22,618 nucleotides of DNA from positions 1 to 22,618 of the forward strand of contig PDRU01000076.1 of the NCBI GenBank assembly GCA_002748225.1, in the 5' to 3' direction. This document shows, one piece after another, positions 14,525-21,678 of this stretch (position 1 is its first letter; every line of letters begins with the position of its first letter). The notes beneath the pieces are model-generated. The model was not told the DNA's origin. It did no database searches and saw only the letters and a list, made by a program, of their open reading frames with translations. The position numbers and the translations under genes were made by a program. This DNA comes from Spirochaetales bacterium. GTDB taxonomy: Bacteria; Spirochaetota; Spirochaetia; DSM-2461.

Positions 14525-14830
14525 TTATTTGGTAACAAACGGCAGCAGGGCCAGAGCGCGCGCCCGTTTAATTTCACGGGCTACCAGTCTCTGATGTTTC
14601 GCGCAGGTACCGGTAATTCTGCGGGGAAGAATTTTTCCCCTTTCAGTTGTAAACCTGCGGAGGCTGTCGGAATCTTTGTAGTCTACTTTTACCTTGCCAA
14701 TGCATACCTTGCAGACTTTCCTGCGGTAATATTTGCGCCGGGAAGAACCACCGGAACCGCCGCGGTCACCCCGGGGGCTGAAACGGTCTTCAGTTTCAGC
14801 TCCATCATTTTTTTTGTCATCATCGTACAT
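14525..14830 (-). CDS. rpsR: 30S ribosomal protein bS18 (zinc-type)
   Basis: Small-subunit protein S18, which pairs with S6 on the platform of the 30S. The core KVCKVCIGKVKVDYKD...LRRFTTERGKILPRRITGTCAKHQRLVAREIKRARALALLPF is canonical (residues 39-98). Cys40, Cys43, Cys76 and His79 form a CxxC...CxxH set, so this is the Cys-containing form expected to bind zinc. The N-terminus carries about 35 extra residues (acidic, then Gly/Ser/Arg-rich) compared with minimal S18. TAGGAGAT lies 7 bases before the ATG. It sits between ssb and rplI, with 19- and 12-base gaps, in the S6 operon. Confidence 0.96.
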   Translation of the reverse strand: MYDDDKKNDGAETEDRFSPRGDRGGSGGSSRRKYYRRKVCKVCIGKVKVDYKDSDSLRRFTTERGKILPRRITGTCAKHQRLVAREIKRARALALLPFVTK

Positions 14831-14849
14831 GTTCTAATCTCCTATTTCA

Positions 14850-15314
14850 TTAAAAGGGAATATCGTCTTCAAAACTGTCGGTTGGGGGCTGTGAGGGCCT
14901 GGAATAACTGTTCCCGCCTGCCGGGCGCGAATTCCAGCCGCCTCCCTGGGCATTATCCTGATAAGCACCTCCGGAAGAAGCACTGTCCCGGCCTCCCAGA
15001 AGCTGAATGTTGGTCGCTTCCACTGTAACCTTGGAACGTTTGGAGCCGTCCTGGGCATCCCAGCGTTCCTGACGAAGCTGCCCTTCCACACCAACCTGTT
15101 TTCCCTTGGTCATGTAAGGGGCTATAGCTTCACCCTGACGTCCCCACACGGTTACGTCAAAGAAATTGGCCTCATCAACCCACTGATCACCCTGCTTGCG
15201 GCGGCGGTTAACAGCTATGCTGAATTTCAGAATGGCATATCCGCTCTGGGTGTAGGATTGTTCGGCATCACGGGTTAAGCGGCCGACAAGAATAACTTTG
15301 TTGATATCTGCCAT
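14850..15314 (-). CDS. ssb: Single-stranded DNA-binding protein
   Basis: OB-fold protein coating single-stranded DNA in replication, repair and recombination; 154 residues. The N-terminal INKVILVGRLTRDAEQ, FSIAVNRRRK, FFDVTVWGRQGEAIAPYMTKGKQVGVEGQL and EATNIQLLGG make up the OB domain (about 1-107). A Gly/Ser/Gln-rich linker follows and the protein ends in DSFEDDIPF, the acidic tip that recruits partner proteins. The ATG is 6 bases past the rpsF stop and has only a weak Shine-Dalgarno, implying coupling to rpsF. It is the second gene of the operon, so single-strand binding protein and DnaB helicase are made from one transcript with four ribosomal or replication partners. Confidence 0.97.
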   Translation of the reverse strand: MADINKVILVGRLTRDAEQSYTQSGYAILKFSIAVNRRRKQGDQWVDEANFFDVTVWGRQGEAIAPYMTKGKQVGVEGQLRQERWDAQDGSKRSKVTVEATNIQLLGGRDSASSGGAYQDNAQGGGWNSRPAGGNSYSRPSQPPTDSFEDDIPF

Positions 15315-15320
15315 GAGTAT

Positions 15321-15599
15321 TTACCCGCAGACAACAAACAGGTAACGCAGAATCTCAGGACGAAGTTTAAGCTCATCTTCAATTTTAGGAAGTTTTTCCT
15401 GATTCAGTTCGACGTTAAACAGTCGATAGCGGCCGCGGGTTTCACGGTCAATTTCGTAAGCCAGTTCACGGTCGCCCATGTCTTCTTCAGACTTGATTTC
15501 TACTGAATGATCAGTCAAAATCTTTTTGACGGCTTCAATTCCGGCTACATCCTGGCCTTCCTTTATTCGGAAGGCGCAGACCAGTTCATAGGTCTTCAT
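15321..15599 (-). CDS. rpsF: 30S ribosomal protein bS6
   Basis: Small-subunit platform protein S6, partner of S18; 92 residues, close to the usual length without the acidic tail seen in some bacteria. KTYELVCAFRIKEGQD, the DMGDRELAYEIDRETRGRYRLFNVEL block and LKLRPEILRYLFV match the family. AAGGAGGA lies 7 bases before the ATG at 15599. It is the first gene of the operon and is preceded by a leader that can fold over that Shine-Dalgarno. The divergent neighbour is an unrecognised helical protein gene. Confidence 0.96.
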   Translation of the reverse strand: MKTYELVCAFRIKEGQDVAGIEAVKKILTDHSVEIKSEEDMGDRELAYEIDRETRGRYRLFNVELNQEKLPKIEDELKLRPEILRYLFVVCG

Positions 15600-15606
15600 A
15601 CATCTG

Positions 15607-15650
15607 TCCTCCTTACGGACTACTCGTCCCGCTCTGGTCGGGAAAGGAGT
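15607..15650 (-). promoter_or_regulatory. rpsF leader structure, candidate S6:S18 autoregulatory element
   Basis: On the minus-strand RNA, CUCCUU (15649-15644) can pair perfectly with AAGGAG (15614-15609), which is the rpsF Shine-Dalgarno. Stacked inside is UCCCG/CGGGA (15643-15639 with 15631-15627, 7-base loop). The 12 bases 15626-15615 stay unpaired on the 3' side and contain UCCG. Many bacterial rpsF leaders carry an S6:S18-binding motif with a basal stem, hairpin and conserved CCG in a one-sided loop; this fits that plan and would let excess S6:S18 block translation. The match is by eye. Confidence 0.5.
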
Positions 15651-15656
15651 AAAAAT

Positions 15657-15685
15657 ACCTTACCCAAAACGCCATTAACCGTCAA
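15657..15685 (-). promoter_or_regulatory. Candidate promoter of the rpsF-ssb-rpsR-rplI-dnaB operon
   Basis: On the minus strand TTGACG (15685-15680, five of six) and TAAGGT (15662-15657, three of six) are 17 bases apart; TATTTT just downstream is a second -10 option at longer spacing. Transcripts would begin just before the folded rpsF leader. Confidence 0.5.
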
Positions 15686-15718
15686 GAGAAAGAAAATGAA
15701 AGCCGATAAAGAAAGCAC

Positions 15719-16186
15719 ATGCCGGAAAAGATTCATTACGACGACAACCTGTATTTCCTCGCCGCTTTTATCAGAGCTCTCAATGACGCTGTAAAACTGA
15801 AAGTTGACGCGGAATTTTTCGCGGAAAAAATTCTGGAAGACACCTTTTTTATTGATCTGTCCATACAGAAAATTTACGGCTCCCTGAAAAGCAACATACA
15901 TCTTATACGCCGCAGCAATTATCTTCACACAGTTATGAGGGTAAAGCAGTCCTATATTGAACTACTGGAGGATCTGCTGTCGCTTCAGGGAGATCTGGCC
16001 GACCCGTTTGCTTCTGTCACTTCCAAACTGCGGAAAATGGCCGTTGTGCACAGACAGGAAGTGCGGACCATTCTGAAAGATCTCCAGAGTGAACAATTCA
16101 GCGAAAACAGCCATGAACTGACTTCCAGAGACGAACTCCACTTCCTGATGCAGCCAATGGAAGAACTGACGGAAGCGCAGGCATGA
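15719..16186 (+). CDS. Unrecognised helical protein coupled to hisI
   Basis: A 155-residue soluble protein that I do not recognise. It has no signal peptide, membrane segment or Cys. It looks almost entirely alpha-helical, with runs such as YFLAAFIRALNDAVKLKVD, FIDLSIQKIYGSLKSNIHLI and YIELLEDLLSLQGDLADPF, and a charged C-terminal half ending in LMQPMEELTEAQA. The ATG at 15719 has only a weak GAAAG upstream. Its TGA overlaps the ATG of hisI (ATGA), so the two are translationally coupled, which supports it being a real gene. It diverges from rpsF across a 119-base gap. It may be a lineage-specific conserved protein; a similarity search would settle whether it is spirochaete-wide. No function is proposed. 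Confidence 0.75.
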   Translation: MPEKIHYDDNLYFLAAFIRALNDAVKLKVDAEFFAEKILEDTFFIDLSIQKIYGSLKSNIHLIRRSNYLHTVMRVKQSYIELLEDLLSLQGDLADPFASVTSKLRKMAVVHRQEVRTILKDLQSEQFSENSHELTSRDELHFLMQPMEELTEAQA

Positions 16187-16569
16187 AATCCTCCGGACAG
16201 CCCTCCCCCGATTTTGACAAGGCAGGCGGGCTGGTTCCCGCCATAGCGCAGGAAGCTGACACAGGTGAAGTTCTGATGCTTGCGTGGATGAACCGTCAGG
16301 CATGGCAGACAACCCTAAATGAAGGCATAGCCGTGTACTGGTCGCGCAGCAGGAACAGACTCTGGCGGAAAGGTGAAAGAAGCGGGAACATACAGCTGAT
16401 CAGGGAAATATATCTGGACTGCGACAGTGACGCTGTGCTGCTCAAAGTTCATCAGAAGGGAAAGGCCGCCTGCCACACCGGTCACAGAAGCTGCTTTCAC
16501 CGCAAATGGGAAGACGGAAAAATTACCGTCAGCTCCACCCCGCTTTTTGATCCGGCAAAAGTCTATTAA
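16183..16569 (+). CDS. hisI: Phosphoribosyl-AMP cyclohydrolase
   Basis: Catalyses the third step of histidine biosynthesis, opening the adenine ring of phosphoribosyl-AMP. At 128 residues this is the single-function enzyme, without the HisE pyrophosphohydrolase domain. Signatures are GGLVPAIAQEADTGEVLMLAWMN (15-37), YWSRSRNRLWRKGERSGNIQ (52-71, at the family's usual site), the magnesium site DCDSDA (79-84), and zinc-binding ACHTGHRSCF with Cys97 and Cys104. It overlaps the upstream helical-protein gene by 4 bases. No other his gene is in the window, so the pathway must be scattered. Its stop overlaps that of the convergent M23 peptidase gene by 4 bases. Confidence 0.96.
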   Translation: MKSSGQPSPDFDKAGGLVPAIAQEADTGEVLMLAWMNRQAWQTTLNEGIAVYWSRSRNRLWRKGERSGNIQLIREIYLDCDSDAVLLKVHQKGKAACHTGHRSCFHRKWEDGKITVSSTPLFDPAKVY

Positions 16570-18023
16570 CTGCCTTTGGGAATGTAGATATTCACACGGT
16601 CAAAATGCCCGCTGCGTCCGCTGAAAGCGCCTGAATTTCTGTACACTCTCACTTCATAATGCAAATGCGGACCGGTTGACCGTCCCGTACTCCCTATGCG
16701 GCCCAGTTTTTCACTCCGGGTTACCCGGTCGCCCGGACGCAGCCCCGAATCCTCCGCCATATGAGCATAATAAGTGGAGAGAAACTGAATGCCCTTGTAA
16801 TGTGTTCTCCACTCCGGCAGCAGAGGATGCTTTACTTCCAGAAACCATCCGTACACAGAACTGAACCCCTGATTAATAACCTCACCATCGGCAGCAGCCA
16901 CAACGCTGCCCGGCTCGCCCGGAAAACGCACAATGGAATTTCCCGGAGTTACAACCAGAATGTTGCTGACATTTATAATATCAACAGCCATATGCGGAAA
17001 ATACCGTCCGCTGTGCAAGTCGGAAGGACGCAACTCACCAAAACCGCTGGAAATCATAAAGTCGGCGCCGTCGGCGTCTTTACCGTCAATACGCACCGGA
17101 AAGGAGAGTCCCGCAATGGTGGTGGTATACGAGGAAAGAGGCACAATATTGGCACGGTCGACAGCCAGAACCGTTTCCGCCTGGGCGTTGTCCTCCGGCA
17201 GACGGGAAATTTCGCGGATAATGTCCCTGTAGGAAGCCGCCGATTCAATGCGGTCAGCCAGATAGTGGTAAGCTCTTTTACGCGAATACTGCGACCATGG
17301 AAGTTCTTCCGCCTGGGTATGAAGATTCATGGCCGTATGTTTGCGGCTGAACTCAAAAGCGCCCCATTCCCTCTGAACATCAGTGCGCAGCTTTTCCACC
17401 TCGCTGTCCAGAGTATCCAGGCGTTCTTCCATGCTCTTTAAAGCCAGAGACTGGCGGGAAGACGACAAACCGATGGCCTGATTAATATCTCTGACAAGGC
17501 GGATCATCCGGTGATACTGCAATGAGCTGAACGCGGCCAGAATAACAAAACCGGCCACAAAAAAAGACAGGCCGGCAAACTCGCGGAAACGCCGGGCAAA
17601 GGCACCGCGGCTGAGTACCGGAACCGGTTCTCCGCTTATGCGGGCCTTGGGTATTTCCAGAATGGAACTGGAGGCCTGGGGATCTTCCAGGCGGCCTATG
17701 GCTTCTTCCAGTTCGTCATTGATCCACTGTTCGTCCAGTTTTTCATGATTTTTTTCTGCCGTCTGGAGCATCCAGAGCCCCTCAGACGATTCATCCGGGC
17801 TCAGAAGCCAGTAACGTACCAGACGGGCCGAATCGTCGCCTGAGGTTACAGTTTCCAGCAGAGCAATACTTTTACCAGCCCTTTGCGCGGAGAGGAACCA
17901 GCGGACAGACGTTCCGTCCAGTCCCTGCGCGCCTTCAATATCAGCCGACCAGGAACTGCGTTTTTCCAGAAGGCCGTTAAGAATGCCTGCAAGTCTGGTG
18001 CATAATCTCTGCCGTCGGGTCAT
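16566..18023 (-). CDS. Membrane-anchored M23-family metallopeptidase (LytM domain) with N-terminal cytoplasmic region
   Basis: A 485-residue type II membrane protein predicted to act on peptidoglycan crosslinks in the periplasm. Residues 1-148 are an unrecognised, presumably cytoplasmic region. Residues 149-168 (FAGLSFFVAGFVILAAFSSL) are the single membrane helix. A coiled coil follows (about 175-220, LKSMEERLDTLDSEVEKLRTD). The C-terminal LytM domain has the zinc set His344/Asp348 (HMAVD, where Ala replaces the usual Gly of HxGxD), His421 (YYAHMAE) and His453/His455 (GPHLHYEV). All catalytic residues appear intact, so enzyme activity is plausible. GAGGAGT lies 7 bases before the ATG. It is 14 bases downstream of the DAHP synthase gene, probably cotranscribed, though the two jobs are unrelated. 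Confidence 0.9.
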   Translation of the reverse strand: MTRRQRLCTRLAGILNGLLEKRSSWSADIEGAQGLDGTSVRWFLSAQRAGKSIALLETVTSGDDSARLVRYWLLSPDESSEGLWMLQTAEKNHEKLDEQWINDELEEAIGRLEDPQASSSILEIPKARISGEPVPVLSRGAFARRFREFAGLSFFVAGFVILAAFSSLQYHRMIRLVRDINQAIGLSSSRQSLALKSMEERLDTLDSEVEKLRTDVQREWGAFEFSRKHTAMNLHTQAEELPWSQYSRKRAYHYLADRIESAASYRDIIREISRLPEDNAQAETVLAVDRANIVPLSSYTTTIAGLSFPVRIDGKDADGADFMISSGFGELRPSDLHSGRYFPHMAVDIINVSNILVVTPGNSIVRFPGEPGSVVAAADGEVINQGFSSVYGWFLEVKHPLLPEWRTHYKGIQFLSTYYAHMAEDSGLRPGDRVTRSEKLGRIGSTGRSTGPHLHYEVRVYRNSGAFSGRSGHFDRVNIYIPKGS

Positions 18024-18037
18024 AAGACACTCCTCTA

Positions 18038-19102
18038 TCAGAGGCCGCTTCTGCCCAGCATTTCCGCCGCGTCTCTTAAAAGCTTCTCTGTTTCATCCCA
18101 GCCTATGCAGGCATCGGTAACAGACTGTCCGTAGACGAGTCTGCCGGCCGGCATATCTTCGGGAATTTCCTGCCGCCCGGAAATCAGATTACTTTCCAGC
18201 ATGACACCGCGTATGGACTGATGGCCCCGGACCCGTAAATCTGTTGCCGCGCGGAACACCCGGGCCTGGCGGGTATGCTCTTTCCCGGAATTCGCGTGTG
18301 AACAGTCTACCACAACCGCAGGCAGCAATCCGATGTCAGTCAGCAGATCTTCGGTCTCTTCAACATTCTCTTCATAGTAATTCGGCCCGTGTATTCCTCC
18401 GCGGAGTATAATATGTCCGGCAGAATTACCGCGTGTTTTAAGAACACAGGTCCGGCCGTCCTGATCAATACCGATAAAGCTGTGCCCTTCGCGGGCTGAA
18501 CGGATGGCATTTACCGCATTGACAAGATTACCGTCCGTTCCGTTCTTAAACCCTACCGGCATTGACAGGCCGCTGGAAATTTCCCTGTGTGTCTGCGATT
18601 CAATAGTACGGGCTCCAATAGCCGCCCAGGATACAAGGTCAACTGTGTACTGGGGAATAATGGGATCAAGAACCTCTGTTCCGATAGGAATACCCATTTC
18701 TGTAATTCGGAGCATCAGACGGCGCGCGCGGACCAGACCTTCCTGAATGTTATAGCTGCCGTCCAGAAAGGGATCAACAATCATTCCCCGCCAGCCCAGA
18801 CTGGTACGGGGTTTGTCAAAATACACCCGCATAACAATGTAGAGAGAACCGGCAAGTTCTTTACGCAGCACCGACAGACGTTCGGCGTATTCCTGCGCGG
18901 CCTTAACATCGTGAATGGAACAGGGACCAACCAAAACCAGAAGACGCTTATCTTCCCGGTTCAGTATACGGACTATGTCGTCCCGGAAACCGGCTATCCG
19001 CTCAACCAGTGAGTCTTCCACCGGCAATAATGATTTAATTTCACGGGGACTTTCCAGGGGAAGGATGCTCTCTATGTTAACATTATGAATGCTGCGCGGC
19101 AT
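18038..19102 (-). CDS. 3-deoxy-7-phosphoheptulonate (DAHP) synthase, class I (AroF/G/H type)
   Basis: First enzyme of the shikimate pathway, condensing phosphoenolpyruvate with erythrose 4-phosphate to make DAHP for aromatic amino acids. Length of 354 residues matches the E. coli AroF/G/H type. Signatures are VLVGPCSIHD (57-65, metal-ligand Cys61), MRVYFDKPRTSLGWRG, IGTEVLDPIIPQY, WAAIGARTIESQTHRE, MPVGFKNGTDG, ILRGG and VDCSHANSGK. The N-terminal 30 residues form the extension that usually carries feedback control; which aromatic amino acid acts cannot be read from the sequence, so I give no single symbol. The promoter has good hexamers and overlaps palindromic sequences, suggesting repression. 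It diverges from ilvB across 276 bases and is followed by the M23 gene. Confidence 0.95.
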   Translation of the reverse strand: MPRSIHNVNIESILPLESPREIKSLLPVEDSLVERIAGFRDDIVRILNREDKRLLVLVGPCSIHDVKAAQEYAERLSVLRKELAGSLYIVMRVYFDKPRTSLGWRGMIVDPFLDGSYNIQEGLVRARRLMLRITEMGIPIGTEVLDPIIPQYTVDLVSWAAIGARTIESQTHREISSGLSMPVGFKNGTDGNLVNAVNAIRSAREGHSFIGIDQDGRTCVLKTRGNSAGHIILRGGIHGPNYYEENVEETEDLLTDIGLLPAVVVDCSHANSGKEHTRQARVFRAATDLRVRGHQSIRGVMLESNLISGRQEIPEDMPAGRLVYGQSVTDACIGWDETEKLLRDAAEMLGRSGL

Positions 19103-19134
19103 TGGAGGACTCCATATCGATCAGGTTCTTCCTT

Positions 19135-19150
19135 TTAAATATATATTTAA
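19135..19150. repeat. 16-bp perfect palindrome over the DAHP synthase -10 element
   Basis: TTAAATATATATTTAA is its own reverse complement and covers the TATATT -10 hexamer. A/T-only palindromes arise easily, but the position makes it a candidate operator. Confidence 0.6.
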
Positions 19151-19166
19151 TGCGGTGAATTGTCAG
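19138..19166 (-). promoter_or_regulatory. Promoter of the DAHP synthase gene
   Basis: On the minus strand CTGACA (19166-19161) and TATATT (19143-19138), each five of six to consensus, are exactly 17 bases apart, about 30 bases upstream of the ATG. Two inverted repeats overlap it. Confidence 0.7.
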
Positions 19167-19193
19167 CCCGCGTCTGTCCCCGTTCAGACAATT
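19158..19193. repeat. 7-bp inverted repeat overlapping the DAHP synthase -35 element
   Basis: AATTGTC (19158-19164) and GACAATT (19187-19193) are perfect reverse complements, centres 29 bases apart; a second pair, GTCTG (19172-19176) and CAGAC (19185-19189), nests inside and shares bases. The left arm overlaps the -35, as expected for a repressor site. Confidence 0.55.
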
Positions 19194-19196
19194 AAC

Positions 19197-19226
19197 GCAT
19201 TTTTAGCTATATCTTAGCATTTTTAG
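19197..19226. repeat. Two 10-bp direct repeats in the aro/ilv control region
   Basis: GCATTTTTAG occurs at 19197-19206 and 19217-19226, starts exactly 20 bases apart (about two helical turns), in the middle of the divergent gap. This spacing is typical of side-by-side protein binding. No factor can be named. Confidence 0.6.
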
Positions 19227-19329
19227 AATAATTAAACCTTTATTCAACACGTTTTTGAACAAAATCCCCCAATAATGCCGTCAGGCATCTGTTTTCCAAC
19301 AAAAAAAAGAACATTAAACCTGTGCGCGA

Positions 19330-19358
19330 TTGACCCGGACCATTTTTCCTACTACTAT
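19330..19358 (+). promoter_or_regulatory. Promoter of ilvB-ilvN
   Basis: TTGACC (19330-19335) and TACTAT (19353-19358) are exactly 17 bases apart, 20 bases before the ilvB ATG. The resulting leader would be only about 15 bases, which leaves no room for a leader peptide or attenuator after this promoter. Confidence 0.7.
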
Positions 19359-19378
19359 TCTGCGAAATTGGAGGCTTC

Positions 19379-21088
19379 ATGGCAACAGAATTAAAAACAG
19401 CTGCAGAAGTAATGCTTGATGTACTTTACGAAAACGGTGTCCGGCATGTCTTTGGAATTCCGGGAGGCAATGCCATACCCATTTACGATGCGCTTTCCAG
19501 CCATCCTCTGGAACTTATTCTGACCCGTCATGAACAGGGAGCCACCCACATGGCCGACGGATACGCCCGCACCAGCGGTAAGCCGGGAGTGGTCTGTGTT
19601 ACTTCCGGACCGGGAGCAACCAACACACTGACCGGAATTTTTACCGCCCTGATGGATTCCATTCCCCTTATTGTTATTACCGGGCAGTCCATTACCCCCA
19701 ACATTGGGCTGGATGCCTTCCAGGAAGCTGATTTTCTGGGAATGTCATTTCCGGCCGTCAAGCATTCCTACATGATAACCAATCCGGAAGATACTCCCAG
19801 AATAGCCAGGGAAGCACTGCACATTGCCACAACCGGCCGTCCGGGACCGGTTTTGATTGACTTTCCCAAAGATATGTCTTCAGCACTGATTAATCCGCTC
19901 AATGAGCAGCCGCAGGATCTTCCGGGGTACAAACCGGTTCCTCCTGCTCCGGCAGAAAATATCCAGGCGGCCGCCCAACTGATGAATCACTCGGAACGGC
20001 CGGTTATATTAGCCGGGCACGGTGTTATTCTTTCAGAGGCTGAAGAGGAACTGCGGACCCTCGCGGAAACCATGAATATACCGGTAACCACAACTCTGCT
20101 GGGAAAAGGCGCTTTTCCGGATAACCATCCGCTGTCACTGGGAATGCCCGGAATGCACGGAACCGTTTACGCGAACAAGGCCCTTTCCTCCAGCGACCTG
20201 ATCATTTCAATTGGTTCCCGCTGGGACGACCGCATTACAGGAATACCCGAAAAGTTCTGTCCCTTTGCCCGGAAAATTCATTTTGATATTGATCCGGTTG
20301 AAATAGGGAAAATTATTCCTGTGGACTGTGCCGTACTGGGTGACGCAAAAGCATCCCTGAACGCTCTGATTCCCAACCTGAGTCCTGTTAATACACAGCC
20401 CTGGCTGCAGCAGATTAAAGAGTGGAAAAACAAGTATCCGCTCAAATACAGAAAAGAAGGCAAACTCAGAGCACAATACATTATTGAAGAACTCGGCGCC
20501 ATGGCCGGTCCCGATGCGGTGGCATGCACCGATGTCGGACAGCATCAAATGTGGGCGGCTCAATTTATCAAAAGTGAATCAGGAAAAAACTGGCTGTCCT
20601 CCGGCGGAGCGGGAACCATGGGTTTCGGCCTGCCCGCGGCCATAGGCGCCCAGCTGGCCCGGCCGGAATCAACTGTCTTTGCGGTAGTGGGAGACGGCTC
20701 TTTTCAAATGACACTGTGCGAACTGGCAACCGCCGTTATTCAGAAGCTGCCCATTAAAATTCTTCTGATTAACAACCGCTATCTGGGCATGGTGCGGCAA
20801 TGGCAGCACATGTTTTACGATAACCGCCTGACCGGAGTTGACCTGGAGGGAAATCCGGATTTTGTCAAACTGGCGGCGGCTTACGGAATGAAAGGCCTCC
20901 GGGTAAAACGCAGCTCCGATGTCAGAAAAGTTCTGAAAGAAGCCATGGAATGGAATGAGGGGCCCTGTCTGATTGAAGCTGTTGTTGAACAGCATGATAA
21001 CGTTTTTCCCATGATTCCAGCCGGAGCCACTCTGGAAGAAATAATTATTGAAGCGCCCCGCAAAAGTGCCGAAGGAGGCGAAAAATAA
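19379..21088 (+). CDS. ilvB: Acetolactate (acetohydroxyacid) synthase, large catalytic subunit
   Basis: Thiamine-diphosphate enzyme making acetolactate and acetohydroxybutyrate, the first common step of valine, leucine and isoleucine synthesis; 569 residues, normal length. The N-terminal domain has GVRHVFGIPGGNAIPIYDAL and RHEQGATHMADGYAR with catalytic Glu52, then SGPGATN. The middle FAD-type domain contains VILAGHGV and ISIGSRWDDRITG. The C-terminal domain has the cofactor motif GDGSFQM (438-444) with the matching NN at 465-466, then LGMVRQWQ. GGAGG lies 5 bases before the ATG. The stop TAA shares its last base with the ilvN ATG (TAATG), coupling the subunits. The partner regulatory subunit next door marks it as the biosynthetic enzyme rather than the catabolic AlsS. 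Confidence 0.97.
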   Translation: MATELKTAAEVMLDVLYENGVRHVFGIPGGNAIPIYDALSSHPLELILTRHEQGATHMADGYARTSGKPGVVCVTSGPGATNTLTGIFTALMDSIPLIVITGQSITPNIGLDAFQEADFLGMSFPAVKHSYMITNPEDTPRIAREALHIATTGRPGPVLIDFPKDMSSALINPLNEQPQDLPGYKPVPPAPAENIQAAAQLMNHSERPVILAGHGVILSEAEEELRTLAETMNIPVTTTLLGKGAFPDNHPLSLGMPGMHGTVYANKALSSSDLIISIGSRWDDRITGIPEKFCPFARKIHFDIDPVEIGKIIPVDCAVLGDAKASLNALIPNLSPVNTQPWLQQIKEWKNKYPLKYRKEGKLRAQYIIEELGAMAGPDAVACTDVGQHQMWAAQFIKSESGKNWLSSGGAGTMGFGLPAAIGAQLARPESTVFAVVGDGSFQMTLCELATAVIQKLPIKILLINNRYLGMVRQWQHMFYDNRLTGVDLEGNPDFVKLAAAYGMKGLRVKRSSDVRKVLKEAMEWNEGPCLIEAVVEQHDNVFPMIPAGATLEEIIIEAPRKSAEGGEK

Positions 21089-21588
21089 TGCAGACAAACG
21101 GCAGACACAGAATAAGCCTTCTGGTGAGTAACAAACCGGGAGTTCTCTCCCGCATAGCCCTGGTTTTTGCCCGGAGAGGTTTCAACATTGACAGTCTTGT
21201 GGCTTCAACAACCACCACCGACGAATATTCACGAATGAACATTGAAGCCAGCGGAGATGACAAGACACTGCATCTGATGCTGGCCCAGCTGAACAGGCTG
21301 GTGGATGTTATTCACGCCGTTGATCACATAGGTGAAAACATTATCCAGCGGGAACTGGCTCTGGTTAAAGTTCAGTGTCCGCCGGAACGGAGAACGGAAG
21401 TTCTGCAGATTACAGATACCTTCCGCGCCCAGACTGTCGATATCAGCGAAGAAACAATAACTCTTCAGATAACCGGTAACTCCGATAAACTCGATGCGTT
21501 TCAAACCATGCTGGAACCGTTTCAAATTAAGGAGCTTGTGCGTACGGGTAAAGTACTGATGAGCCGGGGAGCCGAATCCACGGCCTGA
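21088..21588 (+). CDS. ilvN: Acetolactate synthase small regulatory subunit
   Basis: Regulatory subunit that activates IlvB and confers feedback inhibition, usually by valine; 166 residues, the typical short form (symbol ilvH is also used). An ACT domain opens the protein: RISLLVSNKPGVLSRIALVFARRG, then NIDSLVAS and EYSRMNIEASGD (residues about 8-80). RELALVKVQCPPERRTEVLQITDTFRAQTVDISEETITLQITG is the conserved C-terminal domain, here at about 110-150. GAAGGAGG lies 10 bases upstream inside ilvB, and the start overlaps the ilvB stop by one base. An unrecognised gene follows immediately on the same strand. Confidence 0.96.
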   Translation: MQTNGRHRISLLVSNKPGVLSRIALVFARRGFNIDSLVASTTTTDEYSRMNIEASGDDKTLHLMLAQLNRLVDVIHAVDHIGENIIQRELALVKVQCPPERRTEVLQITDTFRAQTVDISEETITLQITGNSDKLDAFQTMLEPFQIKELVRTGKVLMSRGAESTA

Positions 21589-21678
21589 TAAAACCCGGTA
21601 TTATGGATAACAGCACTGCTGCTGTTTGTATCACTCCTTCCCCTGTCTGCCGAATCTGACGCGTATAAATCATATGAG

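Noticed and set aside
19275..19288. Small hairpin ATGCC-GTCA-GGCAT followed by CTGTTTT ahead of ilvB, as an attenuator
   Set aside because: The stem is only 5 bp, and the best ilvB promoter lies downstream of it, so it would not be in the transcript. No leader peptide with branched-chain codons was found.
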